From the NCBI GenBank assembly GCA_015056885.1, contig SVFL01000020.1, positions 1-47,819 of the forward strand: 47,819 bases of DNA, in the 5' to 3' direction. Origin of the DNA: Lachnospiraceae bacterium (GTDB lineage Bacteria > Bacillota > Clostridia > Lachnospirales > Lachnospiraceae). The position numbers and the translations under genes are program-made. Below the pieces are notes generated by a model that worked only from the letters and a program-made list of their open reading frames with translations, did not search any database and was not told where the DNA came from. Positions 9,840 through 18,614 of the stretch are shown here, piece by piece (position 1 is the stretch's first letter; the number at the start of each line of letters is the position of its first letter).

Positions 9840-9868
9840 ATTATAACGCATTCCTTCAATATAATCAA
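9840..9868 (-). promoter_or_regulatory. SigA-type promoter of the dynamin-like gene
   Basis: On the minus strand a TTGATT (9863-9868) is followed after exactly 17 bases by TATAAT (9840-9845). Transcription would start near 9833, giving a leader of about 115 bases before ATG 9718. The leader contains two small hairpins of uncertain meaning. Confidence 0.7.
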
Positions 9869-9913
9869 TCTTGAATTGTAAAGAATTTGTAATATTTTTG
9901 TGAAAATATACAC

Positions 9914-9945
9914 AAAGCCACTGCAGATTTCTCCACAGCGGCTTT
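9914..9945 (-). terminator. spoIIID: Probable terminator downstream of spoIIID
   Basis: Arms AAAGCCACTG (9914-9923) and CAGCGGCTTT (9936-9945) pair over 10 positions, with one G-U wobble when read on the minus strand. It lies 32 bases past the spoIIID stop. The best T run is on the plus side, so the hairpin could also block antisense transcription into spoIIID. Confidence 0.55.
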
Positions 9946-9976
9946 TTTTTCTCCATGCACATCATTTTCTTCATCA

Positions 9977-10231
9977 TTATTGGCCCTTATGAAGATATTT
10001 CTCCTTGGTTGCCAGCCCACCTCTGATATGACGCTCAGACTTATTCACATCCAACACCTTCCTCGCCTGCGTCGCCAGAGCCGGATTAATCTGTACGAGC
10101 CTGTCAGTCACGTCCTTATGTACCGTAGACTTACTTACCCCAAAAGCCTTTGCCGTCTGCCTTACGGTAGCATTGTTGTCGATGATATAGTTAGCGATGC
10201 CGATTGCACGCTCTTCGATATAATCTTTCAA
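9977..10231 (-). CDS. spoIIID: Sporulation transcription factor SpoIIID
   Basis: 84 aa DNA-binding protein that retunes the mother-cell SigE programme during sporulation. The sequence matches the family from end to end: the KDYIEERAIGIANYII start, the helix-turn-helix RQTAKAFGVSKSTVHKDVTDRL (about residues 24-45), NPALA, and the basic RHIRGGLATKEKY tail. The start is TTG at 10231, with GAGGGG 7 bases upstream; no ATG is available. A matching SigE-type promoter lies at 10260-10288. In many clostridia spoIIID is next to spoIIQ; here the likely spoIIQ-like gene is about 27 kb away. Assignment is very secure. Confidence 0.96.
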   Translation of the reverse strand: MKDYIEERAIGIANYIIDNNATVRQTAKAFGVSKSTVHKDVTDRLVQINPALATQARKVLDVNKSERHIRGGLATKEKYLHKGQ

Positions 10232-10259
10232 AGGATAACCCCTCAGAATACTTTTTTAC

Positions 10260-10288
10260 AATGTATGAGGGCTCCGACGAAGTTATGC
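10260..10288 (-). promoter_or_regulatory. spoIIID: SigE-type (mother-cell) promoter of spoIIID
   Basis: On the minus strand, CATACATT (10260-10267) matches the SigE -10 consensus CATACANT fully. GCATAAC lies 14 bases upstream (10282-10288) and shares the ATA core of the -35 element. SigE control of spoIIID is known in Bacillus; the site here is read from sequence. Confidence 0.75.
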
Positions 10289-10406
10289 GGCAAAGTTCTG
10301 CTTTTCGGATTTAGATTTGCTGTCAAAATTTTCGACCACAAATCTTCTAGCTTCAGTAATGTTCGCTGAAACATAAAATCTTCTTGCATTTTCACATATA
10401 GTTATA

Positions 10407-10916
10407 TCACTCGACACCCTTCTTAACATTAAATTTTTCCAGTCTATAATGGCCTTCATCATCTAATTCATTAATACCATTTTTATAATCGTATCCTTGT
10501 TTTTTGTAGAATCCAACCGCTGTAATCGAAGCAGGAATTTCTATTCTGTCTGCTCGCAAAAATAATTTGTCCTGCTCTAATGTCTGTATGATATATCTTC
10601 CAATTCCATTCCCATGCAACTCCGGCAACACAAAAATAGTAAGAAGAATACTTTCTGTCAAACTTCCCCAAAAACTGGATATGGCCCCCACACCTGCAAT
10701 CTCATCTCCAACACAGAAAACATATACATTGGAATGAGATACTACTCCTTTAAACCAATTTACATCATGACTTTCAGCCAATGCTCTCATTGCCTTTTCA
10801 CCATAATCTTTTACATTGACTTCCAAAAAGTTTCTTCTTATCAGGCTTACAATTGCTTCCGCATCCTTCTCCTGATATCGTCTTACCGTTACCTCTTTAC
10901 CATTTACTAATTTCAT
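10407..10916 (-). CDS. GNAT family N-acetyltransferase, attenuator-controlled
   Basis: 169 aa acetyl-CoA-dependent acetyltransferase of the GNAT fold. The acetyl-CoA pyrophosphate loop reads LHGNGIGRYIIQ (Q/R-x-x-G-x-G/A type), preceded by the beta-4 strand ILLTIFVLPE and followed by SITAVGFYKKQGY, the usual motif B. The frame is open to 10988, but ATG 10916 (MKLVNGKEVTVRRYQ) has a strong GGAAAGGAG 6 bases upstream, so I use it. The substrate is unknown; aminoglycosides, other small amines and protein N-termini are all possible. Regulation is the striking part: a leader ORF, alternative hairpins and a terminator fill the 265 bases upstream, which points to induction by a translation inhibitor or amino-acid stress. 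Confidence 0.85.
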   Translation of the reverse strand: MKLVNGKEVTVRRYQEKDAEAIVSLIRRNFLEVNVKDYGEKAMRALAESHDVNWFKGVVSHSNVYVFCVGDEIAGVGAISSFWGSLTESILLTIFVLPELHGNGIGRYIIQTLEQDKLFLRADRIEIPASITAVGFYKKQGYDYKNGINELDDEGHYRLEKFNVKKGVE

Positions 10917-10943
10917 ATAAATCTCCTTTCCGCCATTCATCGC

Positions 10944-10976
10944 AAAAAAATACACCAAACATCGATATGTCTGGTG
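10944..10976 (-). terminator. Intrinsic terminator inside the leader of the GNAT gene (attenuator)
   Basis: Read on the minus strand, arms 10967-10976 and 10953-10962 form a 10-bp stem with one G-U pair and a 4-base loop, followed directly by seven U (10944-10950). It ends 28 bases before the GNAT start codon. The upstream arm CAGACAT can instead pair with ATGTCTG at 11044-11050, which would prevent termination. Confidence 0.85.
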
Positions 10977-11013
10977 CATAAATCTCATACGGTTATTCTG
11001 TAAGACTATAAAA

Positions 11014-11161
11014 ATGCAACTTACATCATCCGAACTTTCTGCACAGACATGTCAGACCTACCTGCTGTAACCGTGCATCCATCTCGGATCTTTTACAGTT
11101 ACAAACGAGCACGTCCGTAATACATGTACATATAGTTCATTGTGAAATGTAAGTTCTGCAT
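11014..11161 (-). ncRNA. Structured attenuator leader RNA of the GNAT gene
   Basis: On the minus strand three nested pairings can be drawn. P1 joins 11147-11161 to 11014-11026 (ACTTACAT with ATGTAAGT plus ATGC/GCAT, two unpaired bases). P2 joins ATCCGA (11084-11089) to TCGGAT (11028-11033). P3 joins TGCACGG (11071-11077) to CTGTGCA (11040-11046). The 3' arm of P3 overlaps ATGTCTGTGCA (11040-11050), which can alternatively pair with the 5' arm of the terminator over 11 bp with one bulge. It fits no riboswitch class I recognise; a ribosome-mediated attenuator is the simplest reading. Confidence 0.65.
11099..11161 (-). CDS. Leader peptide of the GNAT attenuator (20 aa)
   Basis: A 20-codon ORF with AAGGAG (11171-11176) exactly 9 bases before ATG 11161. 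The peptide has a Met/Tyr-rich middle (NYMYMYY) and ends GRARL. Arg-x-Arg is the +X(+) pattern at which macrolides are known to stall ribosomes, as in ErmD-type leaders. Its start lies about 20 bases from the predicted transcription start and it ends within the foldable RNA, upstream of the terminator, where a stalled ribosome could change folding. Expression is inferred from the ribosome site and context only. Confidence 0.65.
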   Translation of the reverse strand: MQNLHFTMNYMYMYYGRARL

Positions 11162-11188
11162 TGTATGACTCTCCTTAAATTTTCACTA

Positions 11189-11217
11189 ATTATATTTCAA
11201 ATAAACAGTATTGTCAA
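11189..11217 (-). promoter_or_regulatory. Consensus SigA promoter of the GNAT attenuator unit
   Basis: Minus strand TTGACA (11212-11217), a 17-base spacer, then TATAAT (11189-11194): a perfect consensus promoter. Start of transcription is expected near 11182. Such a strong promoter ahead of a terminator implies that readthrough, not initiation, sets expression. Confidence 0.9.
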
Positions 11218-11417
11218 TCTCTTATTCACTTATTCAACTACCCACACAACCTTTTCCCTTATACACAAAATGTTCTTCCTCTTGTTCATCTATATTCCTC
11301 TCGGCAAGCAATGGGCCTATACGGATTTTTCGTTATCTGAGCCCCATCCCCCAATGTCCTCCCGTGCATCTTGTGCCAAAATGCTTTATGCCGTTTTTGG
11401 GCATTCTGCAACCCGCT

Positions 11418-11936
11418 CTAAATTTTGTTATTTTCCTTCCACAATCCTCTCCCGGACTCTTTCGCTTCCTTACACGCCGTCTCCAACTCCCGTGCATATC
11501 TCACATTGGGTTTGTACTCCTTATTCACCGCATACCCTTCCGAAACCATCCTGTAATTTAAGCTCTCTTCAAAGGACACATCCTCCGCAAGATACACATA
11601 AGCCAGCAACCTGTCATATGCGTCATATTGTTCTTCATCAAACTCCAGATATACACCATCCGAACCATCCAGCATCCGGGCCAGCTGTTCACTGGCCCGC
11701 ACACCTGCATCTGTATTTTGGCTCTCATCCGGGTGCACACTCTCAGGCGCGTCCACACCTATCAGACGCACTTTTACGTCTGTCCCCTCATGTACAATGA
11801 TCAGAGTATCCCCATCAACGACCTTTACAAACTCGTACCTGCTACGCTCAATGTCCTCCCCGGCAATCCGCGGTGCCAGCCACACTGCCAAAACAGCTAT
11901 ACATAAAAGAATCATTGAATATATATTTTTTCGCAT
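11418..11936 (-). CDS. Thermonuclease-family (SNase-like) protein with N-terminal membrane anchor
   Basis: 172 aa from ATG 11936. An N-terminal hydrophobic segment (SMILLCIAVLAVWLAP) is a signal peptide or anchor, so the enzyme is probably outside the membrane. The staphylococcal nuclease fold is clear: VKVVDGDTLIIV (Ca-binding Asp), VRLIGVDAPE (catalytic Arg and Glu equivalents), YDRLLAYVYL (second Arg), and the closing GRGLW. Expected to cleave DNA or RNA with Ca. The start is uncertain: a GTG at 12002 would add 22 residues with no good ribosome site, while 11936 has AAGAAGG at a slightly long 12-base spacing and puts the anchor at the N-terminus. Transcribed alone, ahead of the attenuator region. 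Confidence 0.8.
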   Translation of the reverse strand: MRKNIYSMILLCIAVLAVWLAPRIAGEDIERSRYEFVKVVDGDTLIIVHEGTDVKVRLIGVDAPESVHPDESQNTDAGVRASEQLARMLDGSDGVYLEFDEEQYDAYDRLLAYVYLAEDVSFEESLNYRMVSEGYAVNKEYKPNVRYARELETACKEAKESGRGLWKENNKI

Positions 11937-12062
11937 CTCACAATCCAACCTTCTTGCTGTCATAGTTAGAGCACATTCGCTAAATATCTGCTGTTCAGAC
12001 ACTTATCTCATATGTCCCTGTACATTATACCATATTCCGCTCTTAATTTACCACACAACCAC

Positions 12063-12923
12063 CTATACCTCCACCATTCGTCCCTGCTGACAACAGTAAC
12101 GATACACCTTGTCTGTCAGCATCTCTCTACTGTCGCAAAGGACATTGGCCCGCAGTATCGCCGCCTTCATCTCCTGCAGTATTTTATATTGAACCGGATG
12201 CACTACCACTTCATGTACACTGATAAATCCAATGTAATAATCTCCCCCAAACAACTCCGCAAGCCGTTCTAATACACCCGGATAAAAAAGGGCAACCGCA
12301 CCGTTTACATGCCCCAATGTGGTCAGACGATACCCTCGCATTCCTTCCTTTTCATTTCCCAAAACACAAAACTTTTCACCACACTCTTCCGGCATAAAAA
12401 TCCCTTCTTCAAAGCCTGCCATATCCACAATATCTGTACTGCGATACAGTCTTGGCGGACGTACTTCACAGGTAGCACGCAACGCCTCCTCCAAAAGCAA
12501 CTTATCCGCCATCTTCCACTGTCTCACCATATTACGGCTAACCTGCATCATTACCTTATCCTCATCAGCCTCAAACAAAGCCGCATATAGCACCAGCGAA
12601 ATATCTCCAAACCGTTTGTAAACTCCATCCTCCAGTTCCAAACGGCTTCTGGCAAAATTCAGAGGTCTTACCATCACCTGATGCGCATTCAAAAAATACT
12701 GCACCCGAAAATGCTCCTCTATCGTTGTAATCATGCTTCTCCACCCACGTCTTTTAAACTCCTCGTATAATTTACGAAGCTCCCATTGCATCACACAATC
12801 CCTGCCTGCTACATTCCAACAAATATATAGTCTTCCGTCTCTCATCCGGACATCCTTGCCCGCAATCTCCTCCTTCCGTAAAATGGTTAAACATAGCTCC
12901 ACTTGAAATTCCTGATAATCCAT
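12063..12923 (-). CDS. DUF5688-like protein of unknown function
   Basis: 286 aa, soluble, no signal or membrane segment. The N-terminus (MDYQEFQVELCLTIL) and the C-terminal half, with an LTTLGHVNGAVALFYPGVLERLAELFGGDYYIGFISVHEVVVHP stretch between about 205 and 250, resemble DUF5688, a family common in Lachnospiraceae whose role is unknown. The assignment rests on recall of the family pattern and needs a profile search. It lies between the nuclease gene and the NlpC/P60 gene, separated from the latter by a terminator, so it is probably transcribed alone. Confidence 0.6.
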   Translation of the reverse strand: MDYQEFQVELCLTILRKEEIAGKDVRMRDGRLYICWNVAGRDCVMQWELRKLYEEFKRRGWRSMITTIEEHFRVQYFLNAHQVMVRPLNFARSRLELEDGVYKRFGDISLVLYAALFEADEDKVMMQVSRNMVRQWKMADKLLLEEALRATCEVRPPRLYRSTDIVDMAGFEEGIFMPEECGEKFCVLGNEKEGMRGYRLTTLGHVNGAVALFYPGVLERLAELFGGDYYIGFISVHEVVVHPVQYKILQEMKAAILRANVLCDSREMLTDKVYRYCCQQGRMVEV

Positions 12924-12990
12924 ACCATACTCCTTTTACGTCCATATATAATTGAATTTTAAAAATGGGAAATACGGGCTGAATTGCCCA

Positions 12991-13046
12991 AAAGAAAAAG
13001 CAAGGAATGATTTGCCTTAAATATCGCATTAATCAACTTCCTTGCT
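12991..13046 (-). terminator. Probable terminator downstream of the NlpC/P60 gene
   Basis: On the minus strand AGCAAGGAA (13038-13046) pairs with TTCCTTGCT (12999-13007), with an inner TGATT/AATCA extension, and is followed by CTTTTTCTTT. It begins 57 bases after the NlpC/P60 stop. Confidence 0.7.
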
Positions 13047-13102
13047 CTCAATATATCACTTTTCCGTTACTTTGTCTAGTGCTTAACAGTTAAATAATTG
13101 GG

Positions 13103-14320
13103 TTAAACAATTCTTCTTACCGATAAAATCGGTCTGTACTGTGCATTGTTTCCCACTTTAATTCCTGTTTTCTGTGTGCTGGCATGTACAATCTTACCAC
13201 CACCAATATAAATTGCCACATGACCACTATAGCAAATTATATCTCCCGGCTGCGCCTCGCTATAACTCACCTCACGACCGGCACTACGCTGCTCTGTAGA
13301 GGTTCTGGGCAAACTATAACCAAAATCAGCATACACACGATATGTAAAACCGGAACAGTCTGCACCGTTAGTGAGACTGGTACCGCCGGGCACATAGGGA
13401 TTGCCTACAAACTGACAGGCATATTTTGCTACCTGTTTTCCCAGCTTACTGCCTTCTGCTCCATCAATAATGGAATTATAATCCGTCTCATACTTGCCAT
13501 TGGCAGCATCATTATTCTTGTTGCCCTGCTGCAGTTTGCGAAGTTTTTCCTGCTCCTGTTTCAGCTTGGCCTTAGCTACACTTGCTTCCTGCTTCGCTTT
13601 CTTGAGTTCTGCATCATAATTGGCTGATTTCGCCCTTTTGACAGCAAGCAAACTATCCAAATCCAGTTTCTGCTGCTCCAAATTGGCCTTATCCGCCTCC
13701 AGACTTGCCTTGGCAGACTCCAAATCTGTTTTCTCCGCCTCCAATCGATTCCACAAATCAAGCGCCTCGTTTTTGGCGGTCTCATACTCCTCCATCTTAA
13801 CACGATCATACTCGTAGATGGATTCCACATTATCCATGCGGTTAAGCATATCTCCCAGGCCATTACCGGACAGCAACAGATTCAGATTGTCCGTATTGGT
13901 ATTTCCTTTTTCATACATCTTGCGAAGACGCACAACCATATCTCTATAGCGTGCTTCCTCCTTGGATTTCGCTTCTTCATAATCCTTGGAGGTAGCATCG
14001 ATATCAACTTGTTTATCCTCTATCTGAGCCTCTTTCTCTACAAGTGCATCCTCTTTCATACCAATACTGGTCAAGGTATTAATAATCTCTGCATTTAAAT
14101 CATCCATCTCTTCCTCAAGAATTTCCTGCTGTTCTTCCATGTCAGAGATGTTGTCGTTCAAATCGCTAATCTGATTATTTAATTCATCGATATTCTTCTT
14201 TAAATCATCTTCCTTGGTAGCCTTTGCAATTAGTGTCTCCTGCATAGCATAATGCACTGCCGACAGTGCCACCGCCGCGATTAAAACAAAACTTACTATT
14301 TTTTTCAGGTGTTCTCTCAC
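13103..14320 (-). CDS. Secreted NlpC/P60 peptidoglycan hydrolase with coiled-coil regulatory domain
   Basis: 405 aa. A signal segment (IVSFVLIAAVALSAVHYA) is followed by a long PcsB/CwlO-type coiled coil (about 35-260) and a C-terminal NlpC/P60 domain (about 290-405). The catalytic triad is visible: Cys322 in ADCSGF, His367 in GHVAIYIG, and His379 in KIVHAST. Such enzymes cut D-Glu-type stem-peptide bonds during growth or daughter-cell separation, and in relatives the coiled coil is opened by FtsEX; no ftsEX genes are present here. The start is GTG 14320 with AAAGGGTG upstream. It follows asnS by 35 bp on the same strand. Confidence 0.9.
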   Translation of the reverse strand: MREHLKKIVSFVLIAAVALSAVHYAMQETLIAKATKEDDLKKNIDELNNQISDLNDNISDMEEQQEILEEEMDDLNAEIINTLTSIGMKEDALVEKEAQIEDKQVDIDATSKDYEEAKSKEEARYRDMVVRLRKMYEKGNTNTDNLNLLLSGNGLGDMLNRMDNVESIYEYDRVKMEEYETAKNEALDLWNRLEAEKTDLESAKASLEADKANLEQQKLDLDSLLAVKRAKSANYDAELKKAKQEASVAKAKLKQEQEKLRKLQQGNKNNDAANGKYETDYNSIIDGAEGSKLGKQVAKYACQFVGNPYVPGGTSLTNGADCSGFTYRVYADFGYSLPRTSTEQRSAGREVSYSEAQPGDIICYSGHVAIYIGGGKIVHASTQKTGIKVGNNAQYRPILSVRRIV

Positions 14321-14355
14321 ACAATCACCCTTTCCTGTATACGATAGAACTCCTA

Positions 14356-15747
14356 CTACAGTTCACAGTTATTTACGGTTCTGGGGAAAGGAAGGACATC
14401 ACGGATATTACCCATACCTGTAATATACATTACACATCTCTCAAATCCCAGTCCGAAGCCTGCATGACGCACGGAACCATATCTGCGCAAATCCAGATAG
14501 AAATCGTAATCTTCTTTATTCAGACCCATTTCTTCCATACGCGCCTCAAGCACTTCAAGCTTATCTTCACGCTGGCTTCCGCCGATAATCTCACCGATTC
14601 CGGGTACCAGACAGTCCATAGCAGCAACTGTCTTGCCGTCATCGTTAAGTTTCATATAAAATGCCTTGATATCCTTAGGATAATCCGTTACAAACACAGG
14701 GCGCTTGAACTCCACCTCTGTCAGGTATCTCTCATGCTCGGTCTGCAAATCACATCCCCAGAATACCTTATAATCAAACTCATCGTTATGCTTCTCAAGA
14801 ATCTCAATAGCTTCTGTGTAAGTAACATGACCGAAGTCAGAATTTACCACATGATTCAGACGCTCAATCAGTCCCTTGTCTACAAACTGGTTAAAGAATG
14901 CCATCTCCTCAGGCGCATTCTCAAGAACATAGTTGATTACATATTTCAACATGCTTTCTGCCAGCATCATATCATCTGTCAAATCTGCAAAAGCCATCTC
15001 CGGCTCAATCATCCAGAACTCTGCTGCATGACGTGTGGTGTTGGAATTCTCTGCACGGAAAGTAGGTCCAAAGGTATATACATTCTTAAATGCAAAAGCA
15101 TAGGTCTCTACGTTCAGCTGACCGCTCACGGTAAGATTGGTAGGCTTGCCAAAGAAATCCTGAGAAAAGTCAATGCTTCCGTCTTCATTCTTGGGCAAAT
15201 TATTCAAGTCCATGGTAGTTACCTGGAACATCTCACCTGCACCCTCACAGTCGCTTCCGGTGATAATGGGTGTATGCACGTAAACGAATCCTCTATCCAT
15301 AAAGAAAGTATGAATTGCATATGCAATCAAAGAACGCACACGGAACACCGCCTGGAAAGTATTGGTTCTGGGACGCAGATGTGAAATGGTACGCAAATAC
15401 TCAAAAGTATGACGCTTTTTCTGCAAAGGATAATCTGCATTGGAAGGTCCCTCTACAAAAACCTCAATCGCCTGCATCTCAAAAGGCTGCTTTGCCTGGG
15501 GTGTCTCAACTACGGTACCGCGTACAATCACGGCAGCACCTACATTCATCTTGCACAAAGTCTCAAAATTCTCCAGACTGTCACCATAAACAATCTGCAA
15601 AGGCTCAAAAAAGGTTCCGTCATTAATTACCAGGAAACCGAAATTCTTGGAATCACGGTTATTTCTAACCCATCCGCCAACGGTTACCTCCTTGCCAATA
15701 TATTCTTCTTTGTTGCGGTATAAATCTTTAATATCTGTCAGGTTCAC
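14356..15747 (-). CDS. asnS: Asparaginyl-tRNA synthetase
   Basis: 463 aa class IIb aminoacyl-tRNA synthetase that charges tRNA-Asn with asparagine. The N-terminal OB-fold anticodon-binding domain ([24 protein letters not shown]) is followed by the catalytic core. Motif 2 is around [23 protein letters not shown] and motif 3 is [27 protein letters not shown] at the C-terminus. The length is typical. The start is GTG 15747 with AGAGGG upstream. There is only a 44-bp gap from the upstream PPIase lipoprotein gene and no T-box leader in it, so synthesis is not under a T-box of its own here. Confidence 0.96.
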   Translation of the reverse strand: MNLTDIKDLYRNKEEYIGKEVTVGGWVRNNRDSKNFGFLVINDGTFFEPLQIVYGDSLENFETLCKMNVGAAVIVRGTVVETPQAKQPFEMQAIEVFVEGPSNADYPLQKKRHTFEYLRTISHLRPRTNTFQAVFRVRSLIAYAIHTFFMDRGFVYVHTPIITGSDCEGAGEMFQVTTMDLNNLPKNEDGSIDFSQDFFGKPTNLTVSGQLNVETYAFAFKNVYTFGPTFRAENSNTTRHAAEFWMIEPEMAFADLTDDMMLAESMLKYVINYVLENAPEEMAFFNQFVDKGLIERLNHVVNSDFGHVTYTEAIEILEKHNDEFDYKVFWGCDLQTEHERYLTEVEFKRPVFVTDYPKDIKAFYMKLNDDGKTVAAMDCLVPGIGEIIGGSQREDKLEVLEARMEEMGLNKEDYDFYLDLRRYGSVRHAGFGLGFERCVMYITGMGNIRDVLPFPRTVNNCEL

Positions 15748-15791
15748 GATATCCCTCTTTCTGCGCTTACTGCGCCTGTATTTATCTTTTC

Positions 15792-16910
15792 TTATTCACT
15801 CACGGTATTGACTGCATTCTCTACCAGAAAACCCAGCACATCCTCATACAGGTAACTTTCTCTGTAATCGTTTTTGGTGGTTCCGTTGGTGAGCAAACCC
15901 TCTATTGTAGTGCCCACGGATTCTGCATACTCCTGCATGCGAGCGTCAAGCTCCTCCTCGGAAAGTACCAAACCTTCCTTCTCTGCAATCACCTGTGCAA
16001 CAAGGCTTTCCTTAGTATAGGTAGTTGCATACTGAGTTACTGCTGCTTCATAATCCTGACCGCCTCCATACATGGATACATATGTCGCTCCGTCCATACC
16101 ATACATAGCAGCCATCTGATTCAAATAATTCTTGTACGTCTCTTTATTCGCCTCTAAAAGGGCCTCCGGCAACTCCTTAAACTCAGAATTCTCTGTCACC
16201 TGCTTAATCACAGCATCTCCTGCAGTCATCAGAAACTCTGACTCTGCCTGCTCATCCATGGAATCCTTCACATGCTGCTTAAGTGCCGCTATATCAGACA
16301 CATTTGGAACTCCCAGCTCTGCTACCCTCTCATCCTTCATCTCAGGAATAAAATTCACGGTAACCGTGAAGACAACCTCCTGACCGGCCAAATCTGCACT
16401 GTGATAAGCCTCCGGAAACTTCAGATTCAAATCAACGGTCTCACCGGGCATAACGCCAATCAGTCCTTCCTCAAATCCCTCAATAAACTGACCGGAACCA
16501 ATCAACAAAGTCGCTCCCTTCGCAGTACCGCCTTCAAAAGCAACTCCATCCTTCTTGCCTTCATAATCGATATTGGTCATATCACCAAGCTCAACCGCAC
16601 GATCTTTGATACCATCGGTCTCAGTGATATAGTTGTAATAAAACATCTTGGTTTGAATATCATAATCGGATTCCTCATACTCCACCTTAGCGGGTACCGA
16701 AATCTTAATTCCCTTATACTCTCCCACTGTCACATAATCCCCTGCATTAATATCTGCAAGAGAAATCTTCTGTGTCTCATTCCCGGAAACAGAAGCCTCA
16801 CTCTGGGTTGAAGATTCTGTACTCTCCTTGCCTGCGTCTGCTCCGCAGCCACAAATCATAGCTACACAAGCTGTTGCAGCCAACATCATAACTAACTTCT
16901 TTTTCATCAT
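15792..16910 (-). CDS. Trigger-factor-like FKBP-type peptidyl-prolyl isomerase lipoprotein
   Basis: 372 aa. The N-terminus has a lipoprotein signal ([19 protein letters not shown], lipobox ending at Cys), then a Ser/Thr-rich linker. An FKBP-type domain follows, with [36 protein letters not shown] and FTVTVNFI, and a helical C-terminal part like the trigger factor chaperone arm. Predicted to help fold secreted proteins at the outer face of the membrane. The frame is open to 16964, but the tandem ATG at 16910 has AGGAAGG 7 bases upstream. Between cls and asnS on the same strand; the link to asnS is probably incidental. Confidence 0.85.
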   Translation of the reverse strand: MMKKKLVMMLAATACVAMICGCGADAGKESTESSTQSEASVSGNETQKISLADINAGDYVTVGEYKGIKISVPAKVEYEESDYDIQTKMFYYNYITETDGIKDRAVELGDMTNIDYEGKKDGVAFEGGTAKGATLLIGSGQFIEGFEEGLIGVMPGETVDLNLKFPEAYHSADLAGQEVVFTVTVNFIPEMKDERVAELGVPNVSDIAALKQHVKDSMDEQAESEFLMTAGDAVIKQVTENSEFKELPEALLEANKETYKNYLNQMAAMYGMDGATYVSMYGGGQDYEAAVTQYATTYTKESLVAQVIAEKEGLVLSEEELDARMQEYAESVGTTIEGLLTNGTTKNDYRESYLYEDVLGFLVENAVNTVSE

Positions 16911-16991
16911 TATTTCCTTCCTCAATCTAGGTTTTACCCCCACTAATATACAGTTATACCACAAATCCTTTCGGTTTAAAAGACTTTTTCA

Positions 16992-18464
16992 TCACAAAAG
17001 AGGCGACAACAATCTACAGACCTGTTCCTTGAACCTCAACGGAAGTTTTCTTGCCGCATATTTATCCCTTGTTATTCTGGTACAATGTTTCAAATCCTCA
17101 CGGAAGATTTTCTCCATCTCATAAGCTTTCTCATGATTATAAACGATAGCATTCACTTCAAAATTCAAGGCAAAACTGCGAATATCCATATTGGCCGTGC
17201 CATAACAAAATGCATTACAGTCCACAATCATTCCCTTACTATGAAGGAATCCATTGTTATAGACATAACACTTTGCTCCGGCCATCACCAATTCTCCAAT
17301 ATAGGAATAGGTCGCCCAATACACGAAGGGATGGTCCGGCTTACAGGGAATCATAATATTTACCTCTATTCCGGAGCGCACAGCCACTTTCAATGCACTG
17401 AAAATTGCCTCATCCGGCACAAAATACGGAGTCTGAATATAAATACTCTTCTGTGCCTTGGTAATCAGCCTCAGATAATTGTCCCTGATATGCTCTACCT
17501 GATGGTCCGGCCCGCTGCTGATAATCTGTAGCTCACAATTATCCCGTACACCTGACTGAATATTTTCAAAGAGCATATGATTCTGCAAAAGGTTTTCCCT
17601 TGCAGCATAATTCCAATCTAAAATAAAACGAAACTGCAATCCTAACACACCGGAGCCCTGAATGCGCAGATGTGTATCCCTCCAGTATCCGAATTTGTCA
17701 TCCAAACCAATATACTCTTTACCAATATTGAAACCGCCCACATAGGCTACCCTGTTGTCAACCACTACAATCTTGCGATGATTGCGATAATTGATACGAA
17801 ACTGTATTCTTTTTAATACCGCCGGAAAAAATTCTGCGGTCTGAATTCCTCTCTCATTCAACTTACGCCAGTAACTGCGCGGCACATAACGACAACCCAT
17901 GGCATCAAACAGTATGCGAACCTCCACACCCTCTGCAGCCTTTTGCGCCAGGGCGTCCACAATGCGATGCATCAACACATCATTGCGAATAATATAGTAT
18001 TGAATATGGATAAAATGTTCTGCCCTCTTTATATCTTCAATTAATGCATCAAATTTTTCATTGCCATCCGTAAAGATATCAATATCATTATCTCCGGAAA
18101 TCACAGCTCCGGCCGTCTCCAGATTATACATAATCAAGTCTGTATAACCGCCAATTTCCGTATCTTCTGTATCAAATTCCATGGTCTTAAGCTGATACTC
18201 CTGCTGTCTGATGGCTTCGCTAAGATGATCCTCCACCTCCTTAAGACGAAACATTTTCTGCTTATGCAGATTCTGTCCCAAAAAGAGGTAGAAAACGAAA
18301 CCTACAATCGGAATAAAAAACAACAACATCAACCATGCCCAGACACTTTTCGGATCCCTGCGCTCAAAAAACACTATAATAACAGCAAACAGCATATTCC
18401 ACATCCAAAGATGCTCCAGCAAAAAAGCCATAACATCTCCTGTCATCTGCAAAAAAGCATCCAT
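16992..18464 (-). CDS. cls: Cardiolipin synthase (phospholipase D family)
   Basis: 490 aa membrane enzyme that joins two phosphatidylglycerol molecules into cardiolipin. Two N-terminal membrane helices (about 15-33 and 41-62) with the conserved ERRDPKSVWAWL loop between them precede two PLD domains. The HxKxxxxD motifs are complete: H229/K231/D236 and H408/K410/D415, each followed by the GGxN / GxxN element (YVGGFNIG, YGTANMDIRS). Length and architecture are those of ClsA in Firmicutes. GGAAGGAGC precedes ATG 18464. It is the first gene of a possible run with the PPIase, asnS and NlpC/P60 genes. Confidence 0.95.
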   Translation of the reverse strand: MDAFLQMTGDVMAFLLEHLWMWNMLFAVIIVFFERRDPKSVWAWLMLLFFIPIVGFVFYLFLGQNLHKQKMFRLKEVEDHLSEAIRQQEYQLKTMEFDTEDTEIGGYTDLIMYNLETAGAVISGDNDIDIFTDGNEKFDALIEDIKRAEHFIHIQYYIIRNDVLMHRIVDALAQKAAEGVEVRILFDAMGCRYVPRSYWRKLNERGIQTAEFFPAVLKRIQFRINYRNHRKIVVVDNRVAYVGGFNIGKEYIGLDDKFGYWRDTHLRIQGSGVLGLQFRFILDWNYAARENLLQNHMLFENIQSGVRDNCELQIISSGPDHQVEHIRDNYLRLITKAQKSIYIQTPYFVPDEAIFSALKVAVRSGIEVNIMIPCKPDHPFVYWATYSYIGELVMAGAKCYVYNNGFLHSKGMIVDCNAFCYGTANMDIRSFALNFEVNAIVYNHEKAYEMEKIFREDLKHCTRITRDKYAARKLPLRFKEQVCRLLSPLL

Positions 18465-18551
18465 TCGGTCTGCTCCTTCCTTCTACAGTATATAGCATCG
18501 CCGTTTCTATCAAAGATTATAGCACATTGCACAGTTTTTTTAAATGTTTTG

Positions 18552-18581
18552 TTGCGGACTTTACAGATTATGTGTTATAGT
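18552..18581 (+). promoter_or_regulatory. SigA-type promoter of the small membrane protein gene
   Basis: TTGCGG (18552-18557), an 18-base spacer and TATAGT (18576-18581). The start of transcription would be about 27 bases before ATG 18615. Confidence 0.5.
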
Positions 18582-18614
18582 TATCATTAGACATCAAATT
18601 AGGAGGTTCCCAAG

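Noticed and set aside
9651..9977. 108-aa minus-strand frame between the dynamin-like gene and spoIIID
   Set aside because: Runs through the spoIIID terminator and the dynamin promoter, begins with a Met/Lys string at the spoIIID stop and overlaps the GTPase start out of frame.
11014..11161. Known metabolite riboswitch
   Set aside because: No match to the conserved cores I know (cobalamin, SAM, TPP, lysine, glycine, THF, guanidine, c-di-GMP, T-box). A coding leader with ribosome site and antiterminator fits better.
14266..15384. 372-aa plus-strand open frame
   Set aside because: Antisense to asnS; Cys/His/Ile-rich composition typical of shadow frames.
15748..15791. T-box leader for asnS
   Set aside because: The gap to the upstream gene is only 44 bases, with no specifier stem or T-box core.
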